A stretch of 64,000 bases of DNA from Icerya purchasi (GCA_039619475.1 CM077116.1:8170501-8234500); one strand, 5' to 3'. Positions 47,530 through 56,577 are shown, counted from the first letter of the stretch. Notes: generated by a model from the sequence alone, not told the origin. Made by a program: numbers and translations.

Positions 47530-48794
47530 GAGCTCTGTACGGAAGGAAAGGAGTAAAGTTCATCAAAGTTAGGAACGTACGCGAGAGCAGTGGAGTCGAC
47601 AAAAGATAATAGGCTATCACGAGTGAGATTAAGGTTAGACGGGTGTTCTGAAGACGGGGATTTGAACGCCTTAGCCATTTTCCAAATATGAGAAAGTGGG
47701 GTAGTTCTGGAGAAGGAAGAACAGAAGTTCTGCCAGGAGGACCTCTTTGAGGCTTTCAGCATGTACCTAGCTCTAGCATTAGCTCGCTTGTGAGCAAGAA
47801 AATTCTCGGTAGTAGGATTGGAGCGAAAGTTTCTAAAAGTAGCTCGACTGAGCCTAAAAGCTGCCTCGCACTCGTCATTCCACCAGAGTGAAGATGCCGA
47901 CGTACCTCGCTTGGAGCGCATCGGGGGGCGAGATGGAGAAGATAAAGAAAGAGCAGATGTAGCAGAATGAAGAAAAAAATTATAGGATGATATGGGATCA
48001 GAGGAAGGACACAAATTAGGAAGCAAATGATCCATAATAGAACGAAATAGAGCCCAGTCCGTTTTGGAAAAATTCCATTTGGGAGAATGAAAGGGCCTAA
48101 ATGGAGCAGGAGAAGGAAAATTGAGAGGAGTTATCAGAATGGGAACATGACCACTACCAAAGGTACCCGCAAGAGTCCTCCAGTTATAGTTGAGGCCAGC
48201 ATTGGGAGAGGAAAAAGTTAGGTCAAGGGAACTGAAGATGGACGGACTCCTAATATATGTAGGCGAGGAATCGTTAAGGAGAACCAAGTTATCGGAAAGA
48301 ATAGAATTTTCAAGGACAGTGCCATTAGAGTTATAGGATGAGCAACCCCAAGAGGAGGAGCGAGCGTTCCAGTCGCCACCAATGATAAAGGGATGAGGAA
48401 AAGAATTGAAAAACTGAGAGAGGAGAAAGTGACGAAGATCATAATCAGAAGGAACATAGACGGAAATGAAATTTAGGGAGCGGCCAGGGTTAGTAGGAAT
48501 AGAAATATGTACAATATTTGGCTGATTGTTGTTAGAGGAGAAGTTATAAGGAACATTATGAGAAAGAAAGGGAATATCATTTCTTATGAGGATAGCGGCT
48601 CCACCGTAACCATCCTCACGATCATTCCTGACCAGAGTGAAACCTCTAAATTGGAGATTTATTCCAGCACGGAGCCACGTTTCAGAGATAAGAGCGACAC
48701 TGATTTCATGGAGATCCAACAGACCTTCTAATGAATGTTTATTAGCTCTAAGGCTACGACAGTTCCATTGTAATATATTCAAGGCGGCCACCAT
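47530..48794 (-). pseudogene. Family-IA ORF2 N-terminus: endonuclease (EEP) domain
   Basis: The ATG at 48794 (MVAALNILQWNCRSLRANKH) is the natural ORF2 start. Endonuclease motifs: NILQWNCRS (N), LISETWL (E), FISVYVP, FIIGGDWNARSSSWG (GDxN), LDLTFSS (DLTF) and FGSGHVPI, which occupies the place of the terminal SDH motif with SGH, so the catalytic aspartate appears lost. A basic, tryptophan-containing linker (RGTSASSLWWNDECEAAF) leads towards the polymerase. At codons for SSPPP the coding strand has 12 C (47519-47530), where the frame slips and stops at 47508. This domain nicks the target DNA. The order and length fit the I-like group. Confidence 0.85.
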
Positions 48795-48796
48795 GT

Positions 48797-49558
48797 TTAA
48801 ACCTTAGAAGGGTTGGGACAAAGGAAAGTGGGGACAGGGACAGGAGGGAGAAAGTGAGAGAGGCCTCGACAGGTGTAGGAGGCCATTACAAGATGCAAGG
48901 ACAACAGCACATAAGTAGAGCTTGGAGGTAGAAGAAAAGGGAGAGGTAGGACAACGGAAATAGGACGGAAAAGAAAGCAAAACGGAGCCAGCCATATAAA
49001 ACATAAAGTGGAGCAAGGGGAAAGATAAACTGAGCTAAATTTTAGGAAAGGGAGGCATGCAAAGAGCAAAGTACGAATTGTCCTCCCATTGACACATATG
49101 CCGCTGGCATAAAAGGAGGCTTTGGTGCTGAAAACAAAAGACAACGAAGTAGACAGCCTAATGCCCATTACGAACGTAGAATGTAGATCAAGTCTACAAA
49201 TTATGAGTTGAATTAGGTGCACGTCAGCAGTCCTAATAAATGTTCCATAAGCACAAGAGACTGTGCAGCAGAGAGTAGTTCCTATGTATCTCAGTCCAAA
49301 GATGTTTTGTAGCAACTTGACATGAGTACATAGGGGAGCAAGAGGAGTAAAGTGAAAAAAACCGTCCCCGAAGGTATTTTTGATTACCTCAGCAACGGCA
49401 TATTCACAAAATGAGGTAAAAACCAACAAGCACATAAAAAGTGCATAATTCATCAAATTCGGGCAGCTGTCTACAATGCCTGGAAATATTTGCGGGAAAA
49501 GAAAAAGGGGTGAATACGAAAGAGTATAGAATGAGAAAGTGACGAAAAGGAGCAACAT
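48797..49558 (-). CDS. Extra 253-codon open frame between LINE ORF1 and ORF2, unknown product
   Basis: I do not recognise this protein. It starts at an ATG at 49556-49558, 54 bases after the ORF1 stop, and ends in TAA at 48797-48799, two bases before the ORF2 ATG. It is hydrophobic, with several possible membrane stretches (start MLLLFVTFSFYTLSYSPLFL; middle TLLFACLPFLKF; late LCFIWLAPFCFLFRPISVVL), and rich in cysteine and serine. In copy b of the same family, ORF1 and ORF2 are only about 25 bases apart, so this segment of about 0.8 kb is either an insertion or capture in this copy or a deletion in the other. The coding strand is pyrimidine-rich, which reduces chance stop codons, so the open frame could be accidental. 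Confidence 0.4.
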   Translation of the reverse strand: MLLLFVTFSFYTLSYSPLFLFPQIFPGIVDSCPNLMNYALFMCLLVFTSFCEYAVAEVIKNTFGDGFFHFTPLAPLCTHVKLLQNIFGLRYIGTTLCCTVSCAYGTFIRTADVHLIQLIICRLDLHSTFVMGIRLSTSLSFVFSTKASFYASGICVNGRTIRTLLFACLPFLKFSSVYLSPCSTLCFIWLAPFCFLFRPISVVLPLPFLLPPSSTYVLLSLHLVMASYTCRGLSHFLPPVPVPTFLCPNPSKV

Positions 49559-49612
49559 CGAAAATAAGAAGCAATGCTTGGCTCCGAGCTTTTAACTTTT
49601 ATGCTTCTGTAA

Positions 49613-50420
49613 CTATTGAGAACAAAGATTATTGGAGAGAAACGATGATAATGAGTCAACAAAGGAGGAAGAAGAAACAATGTTGTTGGAGTTAAGAAGC
49701 TTCATGATGGCCGCCGAGATAGTTTGAATTACGGGCGGAGAAATCGAGGAAGGAACAGAGATGTTAGTCAAGGAGGTAGGATTGGTTTGAAAAGTAGTTG
49801 GGGCATAGGTATCATTTGTAGCCGGGATATTTGAATGAGTAGGTCTCCTAAGAGCCCATCCATTAGAGGGGTGAGGGATAAAGTTAAAAGGAAGCGGAGG
49901 GAACATATGAAGATTTAGGATTACGAGGTTTGTGGAAAGTGGGAGATTTAGGGCTAGGAGGGGAATAGATTCGAGATGGGGAGGAGGTAGGCCCTTTGGA
50001 AGGAGCTCTGTGCGACAAAGAGGACACCGCGGCTCGATCCGCGTAGGTGAATGCTTGTGATACAAAGCGATTCTTATTTAAAGAGGCAGCTTCTTGAAAA
50101 GAAATATTTTCAAAGGCCATTAGCCTCTTAATGTATTTTTGTCTTCCCCATTCTGGGCAAGAACGATCGTTAGAGCAATGAGGGCCTTTGCAGTTGCGAC
50201 AAAGTGGCGGTTCTTGCAGATTACTGCAGTCTGTAATAAGGTGTCGAGAGGCACAGTGGGGGCAGATAGGGGAGGTGCTACGACCGTGTTTGGCGATGTG
50301 TCCAAATAGGAAACACTTCGAACACTGAGTAGGTTGACGGATGCTAGGGGAGGCTTGAATAGTTCCACGCACCTCTAAATTATTAAAAATGTCAAATTCG
50401 ATTAAAAGTAAGTTGAAGAT
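49613..50420 (-). pseudogene. Family-IA ORF1 (Gag-like), N-terminally truncated
   Basis: The readable part starts near FDIFNNLEVRGTIQ and enters the zinc-knuckle region: CSKCFLFGHIAKHG, where the final cysteine of the first CX2CX4HX4C knuckle is glycine (GGT); CPHCASRHLITDC; and CRNCKGPHCSNDRSC. A serine/proline-rich linker follows. The frame shifts at about 49900-50000, and a second frame carries a threonine/asparagine-rich part and the C-terminal ISAAIMKLLNSNN and FVDSLSSFLSNNL, ending at 49613. The role is binding of element RNA. The first 250 or so residues known from copy b are missing. Confidence 0.8.
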
Positions 50421-50517
50421 GAGTGACTAATTCGCGCTGTCATTCTTACCCCAGATTAGGTTATTTTCTGATACTGTAAAAATTCGATCACTTTTTAAGG
50501 TAGAGTTATTTTTAATA

Positions 50518-50740
50518 AGGTAACGCGGTAGACTGGTAGTTAAAGTGCTTGGCTACCAAACCAGAAGTATCATGGATTTTCGGGAGTTGCCTCGTTCCGA
50601 TCCGAGTCGCTCCGAAGTTTATACCTAATCTGAAATTGAACATTGCTTATACCGGAGAATTATCTGGAGGAAAGTAAAGGCTGATCCTAGGAAAAAATAA
50701 CTGTCCTCTCTACTCTCATTGGTGCCGTTAGGCTTAGTAC
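50518..50740 (+). mobile_element. tRNA-derived SINE, copy 2
   Basis: Same family and strand as 40724-40930. The box A region reads tggtagttaaagtgc and the tRNA-like loop cttggctaccaaacc. The box B region is damaged (cgttccgatcc remains downstream). The shared body includes aatctgaaattgaa, gcttatacc, ggaaagtaaaggc and gatcc, extending to attggtgccgttagg. It lies about 100 bp upstream of the 5' end of the family-IA LINE, on the opposite strand. Confidence 0.72.
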
Positions 50741-51673
50741 ATCATGAAAAGCTTAATTCCACAATTCGTAAAACCTTAACAAGAGTATGGGACTTATTTT
50801 ACTTTCCCTATTTTTAATAGGACCAATAATGAAAGAATACTGCAAAACGCCTTGAAAAATGGAGCCTGGGAAATTTTCGATAACGGTGCCTTAGATTTCG
50901 CTAAATTGTGGAAATCCAAAAGATAATGTATTTTACAACTTACAAAATTCTCTAAACGTTCTTCATCTCGGTTAAAACCACGATACATTTATTAACCATT
51001 AGTGAGACCATCCGAAATCGAAGATAAATGTTTCGTGGTTTTAATCAGAGGCGGACGTATTTAGTATTATTTAAAAATTTGAGACATTTAACATATCTTA
51101 GGAAACGTTCAGGAAATTCGGCGTTGTTATTTTTATAAGTTTCTTGAATTAAGGTCAATTTCCGCGGAATGAACCAATGGCCAATTATAAATATAACGCA
51201 ATTTCTTGCTTTAAAATGAAAACAATCAAATAGAAATGGAAAATAATAAAAAAGTGATATATCAGTATACATAGAGACACACATGTTATATACACATTCT
51301 TTCTCGGTTTGTTTCTTCGAGTAGGTTAAAAGCGGCTTAGCGTGTTAGAACGTTCTGTTTTTGGCAACATTGATAAATTCGTACACGTTAGTGTTAAAAT
51401 ATTACAATTGGTTTCTTTTTTAAAATATTAGGCTACGACGTCAAAAGCAGCTATGGAATTACAGATGGCTTTTTGGAGACAAGTATGATTAATATATTTA
51501 ATTTTATAGTGTAGACTCTTGTTCAGCATGTAAAATTATACTATTTGCGAAAATTGGCAGCTAAAACCAGAATTAAAAAAATAAATATGTATTCCGCTAA
51601 TCATTTTCTATTCCAATAAACTCGTTGCTTACAAGTTTTTCTATTTCCGTTTATTGCTTCTTACGAATCCTAT
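50741..51673. other. Spacer, nothing recognised
   Basis: AT-rich DNA with only short frames lacking domains. Confidence 0.4.
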
Positions 51674-52074
51674 AGTCTAACAAATAGTTTATTTATTAAC
51701 TGTTAAATAATAAGCAACATCGCCAGCGGGAGGCGGGGGCGGGGATCTGCCCCCCCCCGGAGCCTTGAAACTTTTTAATCAACTGGCCATGATGAGTATT
51801 CATAGGTGCGTAATCATGGACAATTTGGAAGAAAAGTAGTAGAACAATTTTCCATAAACCCAAGAAAATTATGTTTTAATTAAGATTTTATTCTTGTTTA
51901 ATAAAATATTAAGCCTTTACAACTTACAAATTTTATTTTTCCTATAACTCATATCTTCTTTCTATCATTTTGCCCTCCTGGCGGCTGTCAACTCATCTTG
52001 CCCCCCCCCCCCTCCGGCTCATCGGCTGGCGACGCCCTTGTATATATATATATCAAAGTCTAACAAATAGTTTA
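51674..52074. mobile_element. Small insertion with C/G runs flanked by 18-bp direct repeats
   Basis: agtctaacaaatagttta occurs at 51674-51691 and again exactly at 52057-52074, bracketing 365 bp. The insert begins with a small dyad (ttattaactgttaaataa) and aataagcaac. It has G-rich and C-rich runs near both ends (ggcggggg...ccccccccc at 51735-51759; a run of about 12 C at 52003-52014) and ends in a TA repeat. The 18-bp repeats look like a target duplication of a retroposon-like insertion. No coding sequence is present. Part of its left end (ttatttat...aataataagcaac) recurs at 57097-57132. Confidence 0.6.
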
Positions 52075-52097
52075 AACATTTGTACTAACATATATAC

Positions 52098-52525
52098 CTC
52101 CCAAGCAAGGTCGTGTTCACGGAGGGGGTGGACCCCCCATGAGAACTGAAATAGTTATTATAAATACACAAAAATCTGAAAAAAATCACAAATTTAAAAT
52201 AAATATTGATGATTTTTTAGGATGTTCTTACCTATTTTTAAAAGAAAAAAGAATAGATATGCTCCATATTTTTAGGTACTTCATTAATATGTTACGTAAA
52301 ATTTTTTATTACGAGTATAATTAATAACGTATGTAATTTTTATTAATGTTCATATACGAGGTAATTCATTTATGTGAATTATTAATATATAAATCAAAAT
52401 GATGGAAATTATTAATAGTACGAATATTAATGAAAAATGTATTATTATTTATAAAATTAATATATGAAGAAAATTTTCACCCCCCACCCCCTGCCAAAAT
52501 TTTGGGCACGTGCCTGGTACCTTCC
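52098..52525. mobile_element. Candidate small non-autonomous element with G/C blocks at both ends
   Basis: An AT-rich core is framed by ggagggggtggacccccc at about 52120-52137 and caccccccaccccctgcc at about 52479-52496. Outer sequences aaggtcgtgttcacgg and the reverse complement of gggcacgtgcctggtacctt are loosely similar, suggesting worn inverted termini. No open frame of interest is present. The family is unknown and the ends are uncertain. Confidence 0.35.
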
Positions 52526-52689
52526 AATAAATTATTTTCAGTTTTTAAATATATATATATATATAAGTAATAACAACATAGGTAAATTTGTAATGCTTGA
52601 TGATTTAAATACGAGATATTCACTTTAGGATAAAGTTAATAATTCCGGAGGTGTAAAGAATTATATAGTTTAATACAATATTTTGACTT

Positions 52690-53998
52690 ACATATATTAA
52701 ATATTAAAGATAAATATATTTTCAAAGGAAACAAACAATGCAGTACAATTGACCTAACGCGAATAACAAATAATATTATACAAGTAATTAGAAACTGGAA
52801 AGTATCTCGCGAAATAAATTATAGTGATCATTTCTACACCATGCTTGAATTGCAAATTAATAATGAATATAATAAAGAATTTATTACAAAGATTGATTGT
52901 AATAAAAAATATCACTAAATTTAATCATATAATAGATTTAAATGTAACATGATAAATGATATAGATAAATGGTTAGATAAATTCCAAGAATATGTAGTAA
53001 TACAGAACTCTAGTAAAGTAATAACGAAAGCAGCAGTTTATTGGTGGAACTCTACATTATCGAGATTAAAGTATTTAGTTAGTAACTTATATAAGAGAAA
53101 TTGTAATAATTTAAATTTAAAAGCAAATCTTTATAAAAATTATAAGAACAATTTTAAGAAATATAAATTTATGATAAAACAAGCAAAACTGCAAGCTTAG
53201 AAGAACCTATTAAATGATAAAGCAGTTTTTGGATTGAAATAGAAGATTTTACTTGGTAAGAATGAAGATATATGTACCTTTGTGGACGATATTGCGGTTG
53301 TACTAGCAGATAGAAATGAAAAAGTTTTAGAAAATAAGATAAATTTAGTGTACATAGAAATAACGAATTGGCTTAAAAAATTTAACCTTAAAATCAACGA
53401 AACTAAATCAGATTATATAATATTTAATAAAAAATATAGTAATAGAATATTAAATTTAGAACAGTGCGGTTTAAAGATCAACTATGTAAAACAAATAAAA
53501 TACTTGGGCGTAATAATAAACAGTAATTTAAAATTTTATGAGCATTTTAATTACATTAAAACTAAAATCAACAAATTCATAATAATATTTAATAAGTTGT
53601 ATAATAATCAAAACTGTATAAATTGTAAAAAAGAAGTTACGTTGTATAAAAGTGTAATTTTACCTAACATACTTTATAATAGTATAATATATGTAGAAAT
53701 GTTAAAAACTAAAAAATTTCAAAAGATGTTAAAAAACTTTCAAAGGCTTATAGCTATAAAAATGATTAAATCATATAGAACAATCAGTTATTTGTCGGCC
53801 ATCGTTATAGCTGATATTAAACCGATTGAATATGAAATACAAAAACATATAAGCTTAGTCGCAATTAAAAATAATATTAATATAGATCATCCGTTCAATA
53901 ATGTAATATATGACACCATTTTTCGAATATGTAGATAAACTAATTAAAATAAAACAAATGAAAAAACTTATGGATAAATTTTATATAAATAAATTTTT
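52690..53998 (+). pseudogene. R1-like LINE, 5' part of split ORF2 (endonuclease end to RT palm)
   Basis: The plus strand begins with the end of an endonuclease: CSTIDLTRITNNIIQVIRNW and REINYSDHFYTML (IDLT and SDH motifs). Then comes the pre-RT linker (AAVYWWNSTLSRLKYLV, the WWN motif). It then jumps, over two stops, straight to the catalytic box ICTFVDDIAVVLADRN, so about 250 residues of the fingers and palm (motifs 1-4) are deleted. Next are ITNWLKKFNLKINETKSDYI, VKQIKYLGVIINSNLKFYEH and LYKSVILPNILYNSIIYVEM. Near 53930 the frame shifts, and it continues as EYVDKLIKIKQMKKLMDKFY until about 53998, where an unrelated LINE cuts in. The remaining C-terminus is at 56578-56905. The element is very AT-rich. 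Confidence 0.78.
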
Positions 53999-54509
53999 TT
54001 TAGAGCTCAAACAGGTAGACACAGTCAAGTATCTAGGCATGTACCTTGACCGTCGCCTTACGTGGCGCTTCCACGTTGCACAAATACGGAGAAAGCTAAT
54101 CGCACACACTAAAAAGCTATCCTCGCTGATAGGCAATAAATCTAAATTAAGTATAAGGTTAAAAAGATCTATCTACTTGATGATTATAGCTCCGGTGTGG
54201 AGGTATGGCCTAGAACTATATGGAAATACAAGTAGAAGCAACCTTGCTCGTATTCAGAGTCAGCAGTCCATTATCCTCCGAGGGATTGCAGCAGCACCAA
54301 AATATGTTTCAAACCTAACTCTCCATCGAGATCTGCATGTTCCTTTTGTTAAATCAGTTCACACTCAACAGTACAGCAAATTTTTTGAAAATCTAAATCT
54401 ACATCCCAATCCTAAAGTTAGTAGCATGTTTATAAATACTCTTCCGGGTAATCCGAGAAGAAGGTTAAAGAGAAGGAAGTGGTGTCGTGACGCTCTTCCC
54501 ATAACTTAA
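53999..54509 (+). pseudogene. Jockey-like LINE ORF2 C-terminus
   Basis: The frame runs from the junction to a TAA at 54507-54509 without internal stops: VKYLGMYLDRRLTWRFHVAQ (VKYLGxxLDxxLTWxxH), LSIRLKRSIYLMIIAPVWRY, GLELYGNTSRSNLARIQSQQ and LRGIAAAPKYVSNLTLHRDL. Then come HVPFVKSVHTQQYSKFFENL and a basic end RRRLKRRKWCRDALPIT. This is the typical Jockey-clade ending (APxWxYGxxLxGxxxxSNxxxIQxxQ, APxYVxNxxLHxDLxxP), which has neither RNase H nor a terminal finger. The part is intact, although the catalytic polymerase domain is missing through 5' truncation. Confidence 0.85.
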
Positions 54510-54641
54510 GTGCATTTAGTTTTAAATACGTTAGCATCAGTTATTATGACTCGAAACTTTTTTCAAGTATTTACTTCACCGGACTCTGTTGTCCGACCAA
54601 ACAGCAACGGTTACTATGGGATCCAGGTCATCTGACCCAAA

Positions 54642-54859
54642 TAAACATGACATGTATGGGTCACTCTTAACTTAGTGATTGCCATGGTGTTTGAGTTTTT
54701 ATCAGATATCATAAGAAGTAGACTTGCTACGTATGGATAACGTTCTACAATAAACTTGACATGTATGGGTCACTCTTAACATAGTGATTGCCATGGTGTT
54801 CGAGTTTTTGTCAGATATCATAAAAAGTAGACTTGCTACGTATGGATAACGTTCCATAA
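54642..54859 (+). repeat. 109-bp tandem duplication in the LINE 3' untranslated region
   Basis: Two copies, 54642-54750 and 54751-54859, both beginning taaac(a/t)tgacatgtatggg and sharing ggataacgtt near the end, with a handful of substitutions. It may be a feature of the element family. Confidence 0.9.
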
Positions 54860-55193
54860 GGCGATTGTTGTGGTGCTCGCACTCTTGCACACTAAATGCG
54901 TGCCGAGCTTTTATGAAATACACTAAATAGCACTGTTATCATGACGATTGTGCTCTAAATATTACATTGTACACGCTGCTGTACTAATCTCATGTTGTTT
55001 TCTCTTAAAATCCATCCCATTCGCTTTTTATATCCTAAGGGCCATATGGTCAAAATTGTGCTGTACTGCTTATGTCGCTTTTTATCCTTCTCTAGACTTT
55101 ATATCCCTTTTATAAGTTGTAGTGAACTATTATAAGCCAAACCCCTCACTGGAGGACTTTGGATTGGTCACATTTCTATCATCATAATACATA

Positions 55194-56515
55194 CGAGGTG
55201 TGTCTATTTAATTCCGAGAATTTTGCGCTAGCAGCACTGTTTATAAACACAAACCGGTCAAACCGGTCGCGTTCGAAAGTAGACAGGATTCTCTAGTAGT
55301 ATAGAAATTTTCAATGCGGTAGCTCGTTTCGTTCGTGATCTACAGAGTCTGAAAGTTTAGTCCGTTCGTACGCGCGTTGTGAAAAAAATGGATGTGACCA
55401 CTGAGCAAAGAGTAATCATTAAATTTTTTTTGAAATCTGGAGAGAAACCGGCCGAAATTCTCCGAAAACTTCAGGTAGTGTTTAAAGATGATTGTCTATC
55501 GACACCACGAGTCTACGAATGGGCGAAGCGGTTTAAAGAGGGGCGCGAATCCGTTCATGATGATCCGCGCCCAGGCGCACCCACCACCTCGCGCAACGAC
55601 CAAAACATCGCTCGCCTGCGCGCGCGCGTGTTGGCAGACCGTCGTGTTAGCCTTCGAATGTTAGAAGACGAACTCGGCATCAATAAAGAAACTATCAGAC
55701 AGATGTTATAGGACGATTTAGGGATGCGAAAACTTTGCGCAAAAATGGTTTCCAAAGTGATCACTCAAGAACAAAAACAGGTGCGTTTGTCAATTTCTCA
55801 GGACATGTTGGATCGAATTGAGGAGACCGGAACGGACTGGATGTCGAACATAATTACGGGAGATGAATCGTGGGTGTTTGAATACGACCCTGAGACAAAA
55901 AGGCAGAGCATGCAGTGGATGGAGAAGGGGGAAAAGCGTCCAACGAAAGCAAGGATGTCCAAATCGAAAGTGAAGTCTCTCCTCATCGCATTTTTCGATA
56001 TTCGTGGTTTTGTGCATCATGAGTACGTTCCAGCTGGACAACCAGTGACTGCGGCCTTCTACATTCAAGTTTTGGAACGATTGCGAGCGCGAGTTTTTCG
56101 CGTACGGCCCGAACTTGCGCAAAATGGTTAGGTGTTGCATCACGACAACGCGCCGGCACATTCGTCCTTCGCTGTTCGTGAGCTTTTGGCTCTCCACAAC
56201 ATCCCAACGTTGCCGCAACTGCCGTACAGCCCGGATCTGGCTCCATGTGACTTCTACCTGTTCCCAGAGCTGAAAACTTACCTGAAAGGAAATCGCTACG
56301 ACGGAGTTACGGAGGTTCAAAGTGTCACGACACGTGTTCTGAGGGAGCTATCTTTGGGGGGGTTCAAGGGGTGTTTCGAAAAGTGGGTCAGACGTTGGAA
56401 ACGGTGCGTCGAGGTCGAGGGGGACTACTGTGAAGGAATATAAGGTAATTTTCTCTGTAACATAATTTGTACTCGTTCTATAATAAAATTCTCGGAATTA
56501 AATTGACACACCTCG
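55194..56515 (+). mobile_element. mariner transposon, complete ends, inactivated
   Basis: 1322 bp flanked by TA on both sides (55192-55193 and 56516-56517). The 31-bp terminal inverted repeats at 55194-55224 and 56485-56515 begin cgaggtgtgtc and, by eye, differ at one position. Length, TA target and the D,D34D transposase identify mariner (Tc1/mariner superfamily). It sits inside the 3' untranslated region of the Jockey-like LINE. It would be mobilisable if a related transposase is present elsewhere, since both ends appear intact. Confidence 0.95.
55379..56443 (+). pseudogene. mariner transposase, two in-frame TAG stops
   Basis: One reading frame from the region of 55379 (first ATG 55388) to 56443, about 350 codons, the normal mariner length, interrupted only by TAG at 55709-55711 and 56129-56131. 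N-terminal helix-turn-helix region: EQRVIIKFFLKSGEKPAEIL, YEWAKRFKEGRESVHDDPRP and RPGAPTTS. Catalytic residues: ITGDESWVFEYDP (first D), HHDNAPAH (second D) and SPDLAPCDFYLFP (third D), with 34 residues between the second and third, the mariner signature. The second stop lies just before VLHHDN, where family members usually have tryptophan. The C-terminus (FEKWVRRWKRCVEVEGDY) is present. The enzyme cuts at TA and pastes; this copy cannot make full protein without readthrough. Confidence 0.93.
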
Positions 56516-56577
56516 TATATTAAAATTAATATTGGCGCTGTTTGTGGTCCCTCGACTGGTACAGTGAAAAAAAAAAA

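Larger units (their letters stand above)
45007..50420 (-). mobile_element. I-like LINE family IA, longest copy (copy e)
   Basis: About 5.4 kb on the minus strand with the order partial Gag, an extra open frame, endonuclease, reverse transcriptase, RNase H, C-terminal finger, and an A tail (15 T at 45007-45021). RNase H after the reverse transcriptase together with a CCHC Gag indicates the I-like group. The coding strand is C/T-rich. The 5' end is truncated: the ORF1 N-terminus present in copy b (up to 11894) is absent, and coding resemblance ends near 50420. Frame breaks at a 12-C run, near 47390, in ORF1 and at an in-frame TAA make it non-autonomous. Confidence 0.88.
53999..56577 (+). mobile_element. 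5'-truncated Jockey-like LINE inserted in the R1-like LINE
   Basis: A plus-strand insertion from about 53999 to an A run at 56567-56577, itself carrying a mariner at 55194-56515. Without the mariner it is about 1.26 kb. It contains the late part of ORF2 (to 54509), a long 3' untranslated region with a 109-bp tandem duplication, and a short A tail. Its coding sequence is less AT-rich than the host LINE, which makes the junction at about 53999 visible. I did not find a convincing target duplication. Confidence 0.7.

Noticed and set aside
50352..50363. gcttgaatagtt, also present beside the LINE tail at about 44998-45009, as a target duplication of copy e
   Set aside because: The right-hand match lies inside codons for TIQAS of ORF1, and coding resemblance to copy b continues further right, so it is most likely coincidence.
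55790..56320. 176-codon minus-strand frame inside the mariner
   Set aside because: It is the antisense shadow of the transposase, which has all three catalytic aspartates.
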